A stretch of 64,000 nucleotides of DNA from Rhabditophanes sp. KR3021. Lineage: Eukaryota > Nematoda > Chromadorea > Rhabditida > Alloionematidae. Below are positions 37,901 to 50,497 of the stretch, piece by piece. The position numbers were made by a program, and so were the translations under genes. Under the pieces are notes generated by a model. That model had not been told where the DNA came from. It was given only the letters and a program-made list of their open reading frames with translations, and ran no database searches. The stretch is taken from the NCBI GenBank assembly GCA_963281155.1, contig CAUJLY010000001.1:9238001-9302000 (forward strand). The letters run 5' to 3'. Position 1 is the stretch's first letter. The number at the start of each line of letters is the position of its first letter.

Positions 37901-40900
37901 GTCTCTTCATCATTTTCAGAAGTAATAGAAACAGCCTTTTGCTTCCTCAAGTCTTTGATAACCCCCCAATCTTGAAGAAAATAAGAAGATTCAACTATTA
38001 AGGAAGGGTCATTAATATTTGCATGGCTAGCATACTCCCGAATTCGTCCCCACTCCCCCATTTCTTTTAGACTTTTCAGCCACATCTCTTTAAGTTCATT
38101 TACTTCCACTTTTAATTCGACAGTGAGATGTGTTACATATGCACTGTTTTTACCGTGAGAATAAGATTCGAGGACTTGTTCACAAGTTGATATGCAGTTT
38201 GCGAATTCATTGTGATTAAAGTTGAGGATGGCTTTGGCTGTTTCAGGATGGTAGGCTCGATGGGACCAAACTGAGTAGACTTGGTCTTTTTCTTGCATCA
38301 GAGTGTACATTTCAGACATATTGTTCATTAATTGCAATTGTTTCAGATGAGGTCCTTCCAATTGGAGTAAAGTTGGATTTTTGATAAAATTCGGAGTCAA
38401 AGGATCTGACAAATTATCCAACTGTTTCTCCAACATCAAAAGTCCACCAAATTGATCCCCAAATTCACTAGACAAAAACCTCACCAAATCCGGGGGTAAA
38501 TAAGGAATGGGGTCCAAATGACAAAGTAACGGGAACATAAATCTATTTAAAAAGGATCCAAACACCGTTCCAAAATAAATATCCGGGCTAATTTTCTGTT
38601 GAATTAAAAATTTAATTTGCATCTCTGGATTGATATTATTTGATTGAGGAATAAAATTCGCGAAAAATAGTCTCGGCATATAAGACTCGATTAAGGCACG
38701 CTCACTTGGATGTAGGCATTTCCAGATAGAACCAATTAATTTGTAAAGGCAATTGCTGAAAGCATCATTATTGCAATGGAAGAGATTGAAAAGAGCACAC
38801 AGTTCTACTTGGATGTCTGTGTTGCTAGCCATATCGTATAACTTGTAGATTCTGCTTAGAGCTTCTATTGTGACGGAATCCTCATTCGTTTCATTCTTCT
38901 TCATGCTAACATATTCAGAATCGTCCACTTCCATTGGCTCTTCAAGATTATTATTCACTTGCAATCGTTCGCCAATATCATCCACTTCCATAGCTTCCTC
39001 TTCACTCCTAATCAAATCACCTTCATTTAAAGGCAACTTATACAACTGTCCTTCAGAAAGAGTATCGAAATAACAAACTTTCTTAAGCAAATTAAGGAAG
39101 GAAGGAAGATTGGCAAAAGTTCCAGCTGCTGAAGCACAGTGTTTTCTTTGTGATTTACCATTTTGTAAACTTGCACGTTTTTTGTTTGTAACATCTTCGA
39201 CACTGGTATTGCCTTGAAATAGAATCAGATTCCAAATAAGACGCATTGCTGGAATTAGATTACGACCAGATTGAAATGTTTGATGGCCGAACAAGTGTAC
39301 TAATCTTGACACAATGTCCGGCTGGATATTCCTATCTTGTAGAGCAATTAACTTCCAATTAGTGTTCTTTCCTAATAAAAAGCTGTTGTAGGTGCTGAAG
39401 CGGTACAAAGCCTTAGCATCACCACATCTGGCAATATCTGGATTCTCCTGAACTAAGACAATGCATTCAATCAACGTTTTAAGAAAGTCGTTATTTGAGA
39501 TAATCCTCAATTCATTGTTCTTTGCAATGGCCGCTAAGTGTGCAATGATGCATTTGGAGGCAACATTAATTTTTAGCAAATTCAAGCACATCGTCAAAAG
39601 GAAACCAAGAATCTTGTGTCCAGGAAATTGTTCAGTATACAAAGGTAATATCTCCTTAATAACTTTGTCTCTTTTTTCAGTGGAATAATAGACAAGACGA
39701 CCGGATAAGGCCTCCATCAAAACTTCAACGAAATCAGAACCATCTTTTTCCAAGTGGGGATTGGTTGTTTGGACAGCCGCATAATTAGTTAGGACATGGC
39801 TAGTGTAATGTTTAATTAAAGCTATCACATTATCCAGACATTTGTTCTCCAGGAAATCAGCGTTTGCTTGAAAGTATAATCTCAGAAGTGAAATTGCTAT
39901 TTTGATTGGAATTTTACTGTTTTGACTGCTGCATTGACCCATTGTATTAAATTCCTTGATTAAGTAGTTGTTTAGTTCAGGGACTTCTGTAAATCCATCC
40001 TTAGATATTTTGAGAACATTTAAAACTGTTTGGAAGAATGTCCACACAATTGAGATGGGGATGTTGTGGGAATTTTGACAAATGGAAACGAATAGCCTTT
40101 GCAACATTTTAACCGTATCAATAATCTTTTGTCTTGGCAATACTTTGATGGCCTCAGTCAAAACTTGAAAGTAACTGCACAGTAGAGACACATCAGGTTT
40201 GATGTTGTTGGAAGAGTCTTCCACGCATCTTTTGTACAACAAATACATCGTTGAAAAGTTTTCTTTATTCAACACAAAAATATCCCCGTAATATTTGGGC
40301 GTCAACAAATTGGAAATCAGCAAGGCCGACTTCTTATAAACACATTCATTAATGCAATAATTCCTGGCATTTTCACTCCTTGATCGATTACCAATAGTGA
40401 AGGCATTAATCCTAATCAAGTAATTGAGTCCATAATTAACATAAACACTCTGCATTGCAGCGTCCAAATTTTCTACAAAATTGCATGAGAAGTCTAATTG
40501 AGGTTCAATTTGAACTTGTGTGTCAAAAGCGTGTTGGCGAATCTTTCGTATGTCCTCCCATCGTACGATAACTTCAATGAATTCCAAGTATTCCTTTTGC
40601 AATGGAATATTACCCTCAAAAACATTAGGCATCTTAATGAACGAAGAAATAACATGATTAAAGATTTGATTTCTGATCACATAAAAATAATCGGCGTTAA
40701 TCTTGACTATTCTCATCATCCAAATCAGGGGCTTCAAATTATTCTTGTCCGCAACAATAGTATTCCTAATCTTTTGACCAACAATGAGAACGTTAAAGTC
40801 GGGTGCATTGATCGAAGAAATAGCTCCAACCATACCCCTTATACTTTTCTGATCCGTGTCATTAGCTTCATCATAACTCAATTCCAACAAACTTTCAAAA

Positions 40901-43900
40901 CTCTGGACAGCTGGTCCGGCAGCGAATTCAAATTCTGCAGCAAAGTATCCTATTGTGTGGGAGGCATACAACCGAACAATTGGATCGTATTTCATCCCAC
41001 TCGTCGACTTACTTCTTAATAATTTGAAACATAAACTAATAACTGGTCTGATTGCTGCTTTTAATTCGTCTGAATTATTCACAGAACCAGGTGGCTTGAA
41101 CGAAACACAATGCAATCTCGCTGCAATCTTCAAGAACTGCAGAATGCCAATCAACAAATTCTGCAAAGAGGGTGGAAATGTCTTTTGATTGTCAAATTTA
41201 GAAATTTGATTAACAACCCAACTGAGAATATTCGTAGGTTCCGTCTCACTCAGTGGTTCATTCACAAAATCGTTCCCATCAAATCTTGAAAGATACCATT
41301 CGAAGCAGGGATTGATGACGTACTGCAGGAAGCAACATAATTTGGATTTCAATTTGAGGGTGGAGGGTTGGACAGATACTAATTCATTGAAGAAGTAAAA
41401 GATCATCTTTTTTCTCCAGACAGGTTCGACTTTGGGATAGATTTCGTCTGCAAGGAAGATGTGGTAGAAGGTGAAGTCAGTCAAATACTGGTTATCATTG
41501 ATTTTGTTGATTGTTAGGAGAAGATCGAAGTCACCGACATTTTCAATAAAGTACAAGAGTAATATCTTGACCATGTATTCAGGAACTCTATACATTGGCA
41601 AGTCAAGTTTCTTCATCTGCGTCCTTTTTCCAGCTGTGTTGGTGTGTAGAGCAATAGAATAAGTGGCATCGAATTGTTGACTGTCGAAGTATTCCTTTAT
41701 CAAATCACATATTTCCTTTTGTTTTCCCCACCATTCTCTTTCTTTGATAATAGTATGGAGAATGATCCCATAAACAAACAAATCCCAATCTTCTCTGGAG
41801 TGGCTTTCGTCCCATTTGACATCCAACCAAGTATTGCCATCTGGAGATTTCGCTCTCTGGCTTAGTAGTTGAGTAAAGACGATTGGATTGTCTTTGAGGT
41901 ATTGCTTTAAAGCAGTAGTTTCAGTGGAACAGAGCAATTTCCTAAATAACTGATAAAAGTATCTGTCGTAGATGTTTTCTGATCCACACAAGAAATCAAC
42001 CACTTGTTCAGGATGAGCATTAACCAAGGGAATAATGTCCTTATCAAACTGGAATTCTTCCTCGATGAAATAAGTAGTCCAAAGTTTCCTCATCAAAATT
42101 AATAAGGGCTTCAAAAATTGGACGTCTATAATTTGTCGATCACAAATAATTTTGACCACCTTCTTGATGGATCTGAATTGATCAGTTGACATATCATTCA
42201 AATCCTCAACATAAAGGCCAATCGTTTTGTTGAACATCGATTTGAGGTCACTCATAACAATTTCGGAGTTGACAATTGAAGTAATACAGACAAATTTAGA
42301 CAAAGCTTCTAAATTAAATTCTTGATAATCACTGAAAAGTTCGCTGCACGATGTACGGAATTCATTGACATTGATCAAACATGATAAATCGTACCCTAGT
42401 TCAGATAAAACAGTCCTTGTTTTGAGTAACTCATGAGCTATTTTTTCTCTTAAAATTCCATTGCAATTCATCATCAGTCGGAGGAAAGATGACGTTAGTT
42501 CTTTGATGTAAATAACTGCAGGTTGGTCTATTTGAAGTTGAGCAGGTTCAAGCTTCTTTGCCAGGCATTCATAAACAGCTACAAGGAACTTTGTTTCAGC
42601 AAGCCTTACAGCTGGGTAATAATTGAATTGATCGTTGATGGTGTCGGCAAAAGCGGAAGCTGCAGTTCTAGATTTCCAAACTTCCTGAATCTCACTTTCA
42701 GTTCTAGACAAAGATTGTCTGGCTAAGTCAACAAGCGGACCAAAATGCTCTTCAATAGATGAATCAAAGAAACATTTTACTTTGGTCATATTCATAACTT
42801 CAGTAACACCATACAATGTTCCAATATAAGTATCAATCGTACAGGTACTTGCACTAAAAGTCAAGGACTTTATCTTAGCCTTCATACATTGATACATTTG
42901 TTGGGCTACAAGTTGCACTGGCTGGCCTGTGAGAGTACAGAGCATTTCGGAAACAACTGATACTCCACATTTGCTTAATTCTTGATTTTCAGAAAAGATA
43001 AACTCCATTAGTTGGTTTAAAGTTTGAGGGCTCCCAAAAACTGGTCTATCACAATCATTTTCTCTTTTTTTGAATAATGCAATCATACCTCCCCTAGCCA
43101 ATTCACAATTTTGGGTGTAGTTTTCATAAAAATCATTCCTAATCACGTAGGTGAACAAATTGAAGAACACTGTGAAATTTTCATGGACAAAGTAATAAGG
43201 AGCTTCCTTTAAAACACACGAGAAAAACTTCATACTTCCTTTTCTGGAGAGCATGTTTATGTCCAAAGCATTTTGTTGAATGTACTTTAAGGTGTATGAA
43301 AAAAGTGGCAACTTATAGCCATAACCAGCTGGGGCACCCAAGAAAGCTTCGACTGACATCACAGCTTTTTTGAATAATTCATATCCGAGGGACTGCCCAT
43401 TGTGCCAGACAAAATTAGCAATTGTTTCACCCAACATAGATGAGTCCATGTAAAGACCTTCGCTAAATTGTTCATCTAATTGTTCAAGGACCGCCATTAG
43501 CACTTGGTTTTGGAAAAGCACCTCCATTACTTGATACTCTCGAGGCCGTCCAACTTTGTCATGAGCAGAAGCAAATACAACGAACAAAGCGCTCTTCATC
43601 GCACCTCTGACCTTAACATCATTTTTCTTGACGATTTCGCGAATCTCATTCCTGTCCATCTTTTCTTTTACTCTTTTCAAAGCTTGGCGGATTTTGCTTT
43701 GGAAGTCATTTTGTCTCGGAATCTTCAAATGACAAGGTGTTAAAGCTGCCAAGATGACTTTCCTACACAAGGCAAATGCATCTTCGATGTAAACAAATGT
43801 CTTGCTATAGTAGTTTTCCCTTTGCTTTTGTGTAAGCGCAGATTGCTTGCTATTCATCCACGAACTAGTCACCTTCATTGCAATAGCCAAAGCTTCCCCC

Positions 43901-46871
43901 AATGGCAGTGTTCCGACTATCTGTTCTGTTGAGGTAATATCTTCCAGCAATTGTTTTGCATTGTTGAGTAAACGACTCTTTTCGGCATGTCTAAGGGCAT
44001 ATCTGAAGTTTTGCATATTCCGTGGGAAGGAAATTTGGAGGAGAGGTTCATTAAAGGAGGTATTAATTTGGGTGAGTAATGGATAATTATCGAAGTATCT
44101 GTTATTAATCGCAAATCCAAATCTGCCAATTTTTTTGTTGTTTTCGAGGCGAAACTTGGCAGTTTCAGTAGGATAAGCAACTATTTGAATCAGCCATTCA
44201 TGCAAAGTTTCGCTAATGCTCCCCACGTCTTGACATCCCAAATCAAATAAACTAGAACAGTCAACATTTGTCGTCATTTCATGAATTGAAGTGTAGCACT
44301 GGTTCAAACACGAAATTGCATTAATGGGCTTCAAGCATAATTTGACTGCAATCATCCATAGAGGAATAAATCGGGCATCTCCGATGTAAGTTGTTGAAAA
44401 TGACATCGTCGTGTCACTAATCACATCTCTCTGTGATTTCCTTTCCCATGTCATCAACCTCGCCAAGCATAAGTAAATTGAGGTGAAAAGAGGCTTTAAC
44501 TCTTGGGCTAATACTTGCTGGACTAGTTGATTGGGTGATTTGTGCATATATTCTATCAAACACAGATAAAATGTGCAATCAGACGACTTGAAAATATTCT
44601 CCAAGATCTCTTTGACAATTGGAACAGCATGGGGTGTGTAAACCTTAGATAATACATCAAAGGTTGTGTCCGTATTCAAGGCTGGATGAGGTGAAAATAT
44701 CCTCTGAAAAATCTTGCGATCATAAATGCATTTGTCGTAGGTCGAGTCTCTCAATTTCTTGATGTTTTCACGGATGTAGATCAAAAACCAATTCGAGTAT
44801 TCTTCGAAAAAAAGAGGGTAATCGAGGAGTTTTAGGACGATACTGCATTGGTCATTGCAAATCATTGCATTTCCCGTCATCCTCGAGAAGTTTCGTTTTA
44901 ACAGGTAGATCCATGTCCTTGGATCCATGTTTAGACAAAAGGTTGTGCAATAAACATCTATCAATCTTTTATCTTCTGCAATCAGATTTAAGTTTTCCGG
45001 ATTTTTTCTGACTAATTGTTGATAAACTTTAGAGCATTTTAGAATCTCCACACATTTATATCCACGCATTAAAAGTTCTTCCAAAATTTCTAGCTCATTG
45101 CCAATCATATCTTCGCCATTAACTGGGTTGGCTTGTTTCATAGAGCAAAGCAGACTATTGACTACTTCATAGATCTTGACCCACAGCATTTTAACTTCCA
45201 TAGGATTCATTTGTGAATTCAGTTTTGAATGACGACAATCGCGGTACACTTTGTTTAAGGGAGCATGTTCTTGTTGCGGCCTAGTCGGAACCAAAGCATT
45301 CATATTAATTCTGAGGAAATGATTAGAAGGTGATTGGTGGGGCAATTTATTTCTCATATCCGCATGTTTCTTAGCCAAAGCCATATAATCATTAAACTTG
45401 AACAAGGGAATGTAATAATCAACCAACAATGCCAACTTATGGACAAGGCATTCCAAGACGTAGAAGATTAACCGTCTCAACGGCTTCTTCGGATCATTTT
45501 GAATAGTCATCGCATGCTGGATAAGTTCAATTGTCAAATCCAAATACTTTATATTAGTTGCAACTCCATTCTTCGTGTCAATTATCTCAATTTGACAATG
45601 GTGCAAAACCATGGAAAATAATTCATAATCCAGGTATCTGATAGTTTGGGAGAACATATCGCAAACAATTTCAGATCCATAAACTCTTAGGCCTTCTTCT
45701 TCACTAATCCTGATACCGAGAATATTAGGTTCAGAACATAATTCTGGAATTAGTTTGATCATGTGTACAGCAAATTCGGAGTCGAACATTTGTTTGAGTG
45801 AGTAAAGAAGTTCTTTTCTTTCAGGCAATAGGTCCAATTTAGTCCATGTCAAAATGTTCAAGTAAGAGTCAGCAAATTTCACCCCGATTTCTTGTTTATT
45901 CTGACTGGTACTAAAGACCTTGACAGCTTTAGCCAGAAACTCCAAAGTCTTGATCTGAGCAATATAAAGCAGACTCAGCGTATGCTTGTCACTAGCTTTT
46001 CTCTTGTCATCATCAATACTGCATCTTGTGAATTCGAGCAACGTAAGGCATAACTCCACAAAATTGAATCTTTCTCTATTCTTCTCAGTATAATTGAACA
46101 GATTTGTGTAAAGAGTAGGAAGAACAGCCAAAACTTTAAAACTCTGCTTGGCTTTTGGGTAAAACTTGACACGGTTGTCAGCTACACGTGATGTGGGATG
46201 GTTGAAGATGGATAATTCACTTTCCCGACTGTATTTGTCCATTAACCTTTTCAAGACATCTTTGTCGATTGCGGTCAACTTCATTTGGCGAATATCAAGT
46301 TCAAGTTGGGTGATTTCGATCAAAATACCCCCTTCGCGGACTTTTGCTGTGACTTTAGCGTACATTTTGATAGAATCGTCTATAAAAGTTGATAATTCAG
46401 AAGAAATACAGAAGTTCGGGAAATGGAAGAGAATCTGATAAGTTTGCAAAGCCTTAATAGCATTGAACTCGTTGTCATGATGAACTGCAAAGAGCAATAC
46501 TCCTTCCAAAAGTCTGTGGCTAACCATTTCTCTAGGAATGCCATGGAAAATCCCAAGAGTGCATAAGATTTTGGCTCTTAGCAAGTGCCTTTGATCTGTT
46601 TCCACAAAAGCCGGTTCAATGGATTCCAAATGTTTGGATAAAAAACCCAAGGCATCTTCGAGGGTTGGATGGTCACGATCATACATCTGCAGCTCATCAA
46701 TTGAGATCATAAGTGACTAAAGATTATCAATTAAATGATTACTATAGACAAACATACATCATAGAAAAGAAGCTGATCCGTAAATGACATTGCTTGAACA
46801 TTTGTCTGAATGAGGCCGCCAACTTCCGAGGCAGCAGAATACATTTCCGGAGGCATATTATAATGACGCAT
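34918..46871 (-). CDS. trr-1: TRRAP/Tra1 (PIKK-family scaffold of histone acetyltransferases)
   Basis: Exon 1 is 46758-46871 and exon 2 is 34918-46716, an uninterrupted 11.8-kb exon; the 41-nt intron is in phase, giving 3970 aa. TRRAP is the giant adaptor through which SAGA and NuA4/TIP60 acetyltransferases meet activators. Evidence: length; N-terminal HEAT region with family-like blocks (DHPTLEDALGFLSKHLE, IAQIKTLEFLAKAVKVF, ERKELLYSLKQMF); thousands of residues of helical repeats; a FAT region (VSDWSGKINANLLLLK); and a C-terminal PI3K-like domain. That domain (FKYIYRNGVIMKEIVVRGNN, LFDYSLLGEIGSELMAYRLF, RRRFSRKLAMVGMSGHIL) lacks the HRD and DFG catalytic motifs expected of an active kinase, as TRRAP does; it ends with FATC-like ITDFPWF. 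DNA-PKcs, ATM and TOR were considered and dropped because they keep those motifs. Five in-frame codons upstream of MPPEMYSAASE start at the ATG at 46871. An AG acceptor lies 8 nt before it. Confidence 0.93.
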
Positions 46872-46879
46872 AATTGCAC

Positions 46880-46886
46880 CTGCAAA
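46880..46886 (-). promoter_or_regulatory. Putative SL trans-splice acceptor of TRRAP
   Basis: Minus-strand TTATTTTGCAG ends at 46880 and the ATG at 46871 follows after eight bases. It sits about 355 bases after the stop of the upstream CUT gene on the same strand, and about 225 bases after that gene's AATAAA (47106-47111). Confidence 0.6.
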
Positions 46887-47234
46887 ATAAGCGATTATTA
46901 GATTCCAATTGTTGATGATTTAATTTCAAAACGAGAGGTAAGTTAATAAACTCTTGCAAAGAGTGACACTTTCCCAAGCGACTACATTCTACGGCGAAAA
47001 TATGAAGGCATCTATTGCTTGCTAATACATTTTGGACCAATAGGCATTTTAAAGAGTATGAAATGTATAAGTCGAGACGATGTAATAAATCAAAATAAAG
47101 ATAATTTTATTGAAAAAGAAAATAAAATACACGCAAAGATTATATATTTAAAGAAGTTATGTTATGCTAAATATTACTCGTACAAATCAGATCGTTTTAA
47201 AACTTTGATGGTAAAATGATGGCCTTTTCGTTTT

Positions 47235-48033
47235 CTACAATTTTTCCAAAATTGTTGCAAAGACGTTTTGTTTTGTTAAAAAATGAAACATTTTTAAATA
47301 ATTCTCTTTTTCCACGATACTAGCTTTTTCAAAAGAAGGTGGTGAATGGTGAATAAAGTCACTTGTTCTTGGAGCCGACAGCCCCATCACATGCATACCT
47401 ACATCACTCTGAGATACAAAATATGTTTTCGCAAATGTTTTTAAACTGGCACCGATTTTTTGTAGAGAAATCACTTTTCCAACCTCTACCTTCGATAAGA
47501 GGACTTTTACATTGTTATGACAAAACGCGTTTTTACTGGCGTCTTTTTGCTTTCTTCGAACAGGAGCACAGTATTCAGATTCACCATCACTTGAGCATCT
47601 AGTAGATGAAGTTCCTTTTTTTAAGAGTTCTTTGTTCCTTTCAGAGGTGTTATTATCTGTAGGAGTTTCATCGCAATCAGACTGATCATTGCCACAAGTT
47701 ACTTTGCAACTAGAATTACTTTCTACACTCCTTTCTCTTGGTTCTTTTTGAAGGTTAGCAATTGCCAAGTTTGTTTCTAATATTTTGTTCAAAAGAGCAT
47801 CCTTTTCAGCTAAAAAATTGTTTTTAATCGCTTCAAATTCAAGTAGTCTTTCTTTAAGTTGATTGTCTTTTAAATAATTTAAAATTTCAAGTTCATTAAT
47901 TTCATTCCGCAATAACTCATTTGCATTGTTTAGATTGTCACTAATACAGGCTGTATTGTTATTTTGATCTAGAAAAAATTAACATAATTATCATCGCTTG
48001 CTACAATTACTTACTTTCACCAAGAATATCCAT
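47235..48033 (-). CDS. Small CUT-domain protein without homeodomain
   Basis: Exon 1 is 48015-48033 (MDILGE plus one base) and exon 2 is 47235-47968, with a 46-nt intron; 250 aa. Residues about 25-75 form a coiled coil (EILNYLKDNQLKERLLEFEA, IKNNFLAEKDALLNKIL). A Ser/Asp-rich linker with basic PVRRKQK follows. Residues about 172-247 fit a CUT domain: FVSQSDVGMHVMGLSAPRTS, DFIHHSPPSFEKA, ENYLKMFHFLTK. These match the I(S)Q..(F)G..VLGLS.G..SDLL..P......M..FL pattern of CUX/ONECUT proteins. CUT domains bind DNA, normally beside a homeodomain, which is absent here. A coiled coil plus CUT recalls CUX. It precedes TRRAP on the same strand and may share an operon with it. Minus-strand AATAAA at 47106-47111. 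Confidence 0.65.
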
Positions 48034-48602
48034 TTTTGTGTTCAGATTATAAGTAATGTACCTACAACCACTATCAACAAAATGTAATATTTGATTTTAT
48101 TATTCGATCTAAAACATATGATATTATGCTACATAATATACATATACTTGAAATTAACATTAACATTTTTTCACATTATTTCGAGAGACACGTACTAGCA
48201 AAAGTATACAAACATATAATTTGACAATTCAATTACAAAGCACATGGTTAATTAACACAATTGTCTCATCAAAAATGTAATTCATTTTAAAGATTAGAAC
48301 TGGCAACGATCATTATTATGAGTTTGGTTCAGAAAATGAATCTCATCGCGACAAAAATTGGAATCATATGGCTTTGTAAGCATGCTATCATGGTCTGTTT
48401 AATCAAATCTGCATTCTTAAGAACTTGAAATGCTTATAATAAGTGAAAAGGCGTCCAAAGTATGTATCGTGAAGAATATTTCAACTACCGACACACCTTT
48501 ATGCATATTTCTTATATTGTAAACAAAGATACGTGACCATTTATTTCAAGTGACTATATATCTCGCAAAATTAATAATGCAGAATGCAATTATTTAGTTA
48601 TA
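48034..48602. other. Intergenic, nothing recognised
   Basis: AT-rich region upstream of the CUT gene; presumably its promoter. No motif stands out. Confidence 0.4.
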
Positions 48603-49012
48603 ATGAGCGAAGAGAATTATTTTGTTTTTAGTGACGTTTATCAACCTCTCACAGACAGTAATTCTTCCTTTCTAAGAACAACATATCAATACACATCTGG
48701 ATTGGCTTGGTTGTTTTAAAAAAGTATGTTTTGTTCAATAATCAAACTTTATATCAGTAACAATTATAACTTTAATTTTGTAACTCTATTTATAGGTTCT
48801 TTTAATGATATCATGAAAGTACGAGATTGAGTTGGTGTATAGAAAATTATTCCTCAATACCACTTTTATTCCCATTAAATGCCTTATTATATGTATTCCT
48901 TGAATCTACATCCTTACTCTTGTTCCAAAATAATCTCAAAACGAAGATGAATGATCAATTGGGATTTGATTTATTGAAGTCAACATTTGTTGTCTTTTGT
49001 ATGTTTATTTAA
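48603..49012 (+). pseudogene. Possible decayed small membrane-protein gene
   Basis: A 38-codon ORF from 48603 (MSEENYFVFSDVYQPLTDS, then TTYQYTSGLAWLF) ends at 48719. A TTTATAG acceptor near 48796 is followed by GSFNDIMKVRD and, after a frame change, by a hydrophobic reading to 49012 (YSSIPLLFPLNALLYVFL, LLKSTFVVFCMFI). Pieces look coding, but there is no clean gene model. Family unknown. Confidence 0.3.
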
Positions 49013-49014
49013 AA

Positions 49015-49455
49015 ATGACCCTTGGTACGAAACCTCCTCAACCACCCATTCCCTTTGTCACTCCTATGGAAAGAATTTCTAAACTTAAAGCCATTGCGAG
49101 GGAACACTGGAAAAGGAGATGTCTTGTTTGTGGTATAATATTCGATACTTCCCTACATTTTCAAGAGCATATGTTCATCCATGATCTTGTTAATGCTTGT
49201 TATCTTACGGTTTGCGAAGATGATGTCACGAAATGCGAGTTACCTAAATTTGTAAGTTTACACAACTCTTTTAACTCACTAATAACATTTTAGGATGATC
49301 AAAGTGGATCTAGAAATGATACTAAAAATAGTATTCACATTAGCAATGGTAAACTCGAACTGTTACTTTCACCATCCAATAATCAACCAGAAAATGATGG
49401 CAGAACAAAGCAAGCACCAAACCCAAAAAGACGCAAAACAAATGGCCACTTCTAA
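49015..49455 (+). CDS. Single C2H2 zinc-finger protein
   Basis: Two exons, 49015-49251 and 49294-49455, with a 42-nt intron; 132 aa. The N-terminus MTLGTKPPQPPIPFVTPMER is followed by one perfect C2H2 finger (C-x2-C-x12-H-x3-H: CLVCGIIFDTSLHFQEHMFI plus H) at about residues 41-61. The C-terminal half is polar and ends in a basic PKRRKTNGHF, a likely nuclear signal. A single finger suggests a cofactor or RNA/protein-binding role more than sequence-specific DNA binding. Poly(A) signal AATAAA at 49527-49532. Confidence 0.72.
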
Positions 49456-49681
49456 TCTAACTCTTTCACCAATGGACATAATATTTTGGGTTATTATCTT
49501 TTGTTTATATACACTTTTTGCCTTTTAATAAATGATGTTAATCATAGTGATTTATTAATCAGAATTAAGTGTTGTTAACAATAAAGAATAACGATTATAC
49601 TGCACAAATCTTTAAAAAGTTGATATCTTTGGTGTTGAATAACTTCCATCATGACAGCCTCTATAAACATTATACTATTCT

Positions 49682-49910
49682 TTATTTTACACTTTTGATC
49701 TCGGTAATCACCATACAATTCGTCTTACTAGTTTCTTCTTCACCATCTTTATCATTACCACTAAGAACATCTTGTAAGTTTGTTGCGACGTTAATAATTT
49801 GATTCTCCTGAATCATACTCAAAATGCTGTTTCCATTGTTCCCCAGATTCAACCAAATTAGCCACTACAAAAGCTCTTTTATTAATTGTCGTTGCAACAT
49901 TCACACCAAC
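49682..49910 (-). pseudogene. Coding-like remnant, unknown
   Basis: The minus strand reads VGVNVATTINKRAFVVANLV, ESGEQWKQHFEYDSGE, then after a one-base shift ENQIINVATNLQDVLSGND and a short acidic end, stopping at 49682. No start codon or upstream exon was found. Composition is protein-like in both halves. Confidence 0.3.
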
Positions 49911-50497
49911 GAAGGTTTAATATTAAATAAAGCAGATCTAATTTTGTATTTAAATTAACAGAATCAGATTTAAATATTGCAAAAACAATAAACGGAATTA
50001 AATTTTGTTGGAAGAGGAGAAATTTTGATTTGATTAAATTAATAATTGTGTTAGTAATTTTAGTTTGTTATTGGTTCATTCGTATTTTCATTGAGAGGGC
50101 GAAAGTTTGTAGACTGTGTTTGTAAAAAAGACGTCTAATGTTGAAGGTCTCTATAGTTGTACTAAAACAAGATGTCACTACAACTGAATAAACTATTTTG
50201 ATTAATTCCATATGAATTTCTTGGATCAATTATGAACTAAAGCCAGTTAACAAAGTTGGTGTTCATTGTTTGAACTAATTTATTTGTTACGACCTGAACA
50301 ACTTTATCAGGTAACAAATGTTTCATCATTTTCGCCGTGTCTTTATAACTGGTGATTATGCTGACTAATCTACAGTGATGATGCTGAGGTGTTTCCAGAA
50401 TGACTTGATCTAAACGTAGCAAATACTTTTGCGATCTGATTCTTAAAGGTATAAATATAATCATGTTTGTTATCATCTGTTGTTTTTTCAAATAAAA
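49911..50497. other. Intergenic, nothing recognised
   Basis: A minus ORF at 50237-50491 lacks support. A decayed 5' half of the kelch gene could lie here but is not recognisable. Confidence 0.35.

Noticed and set aside
34918..46716. DNA-PKcs, ATM or TOR identity for the giant minus-strand protein
   Set aside because: The C-terminal PI3K-like domain lacks the HRD and DFG-type catalytic motifs, and the N-terminal blocks fit TRRAP, so the pseudokinase TRRAP is the better call.
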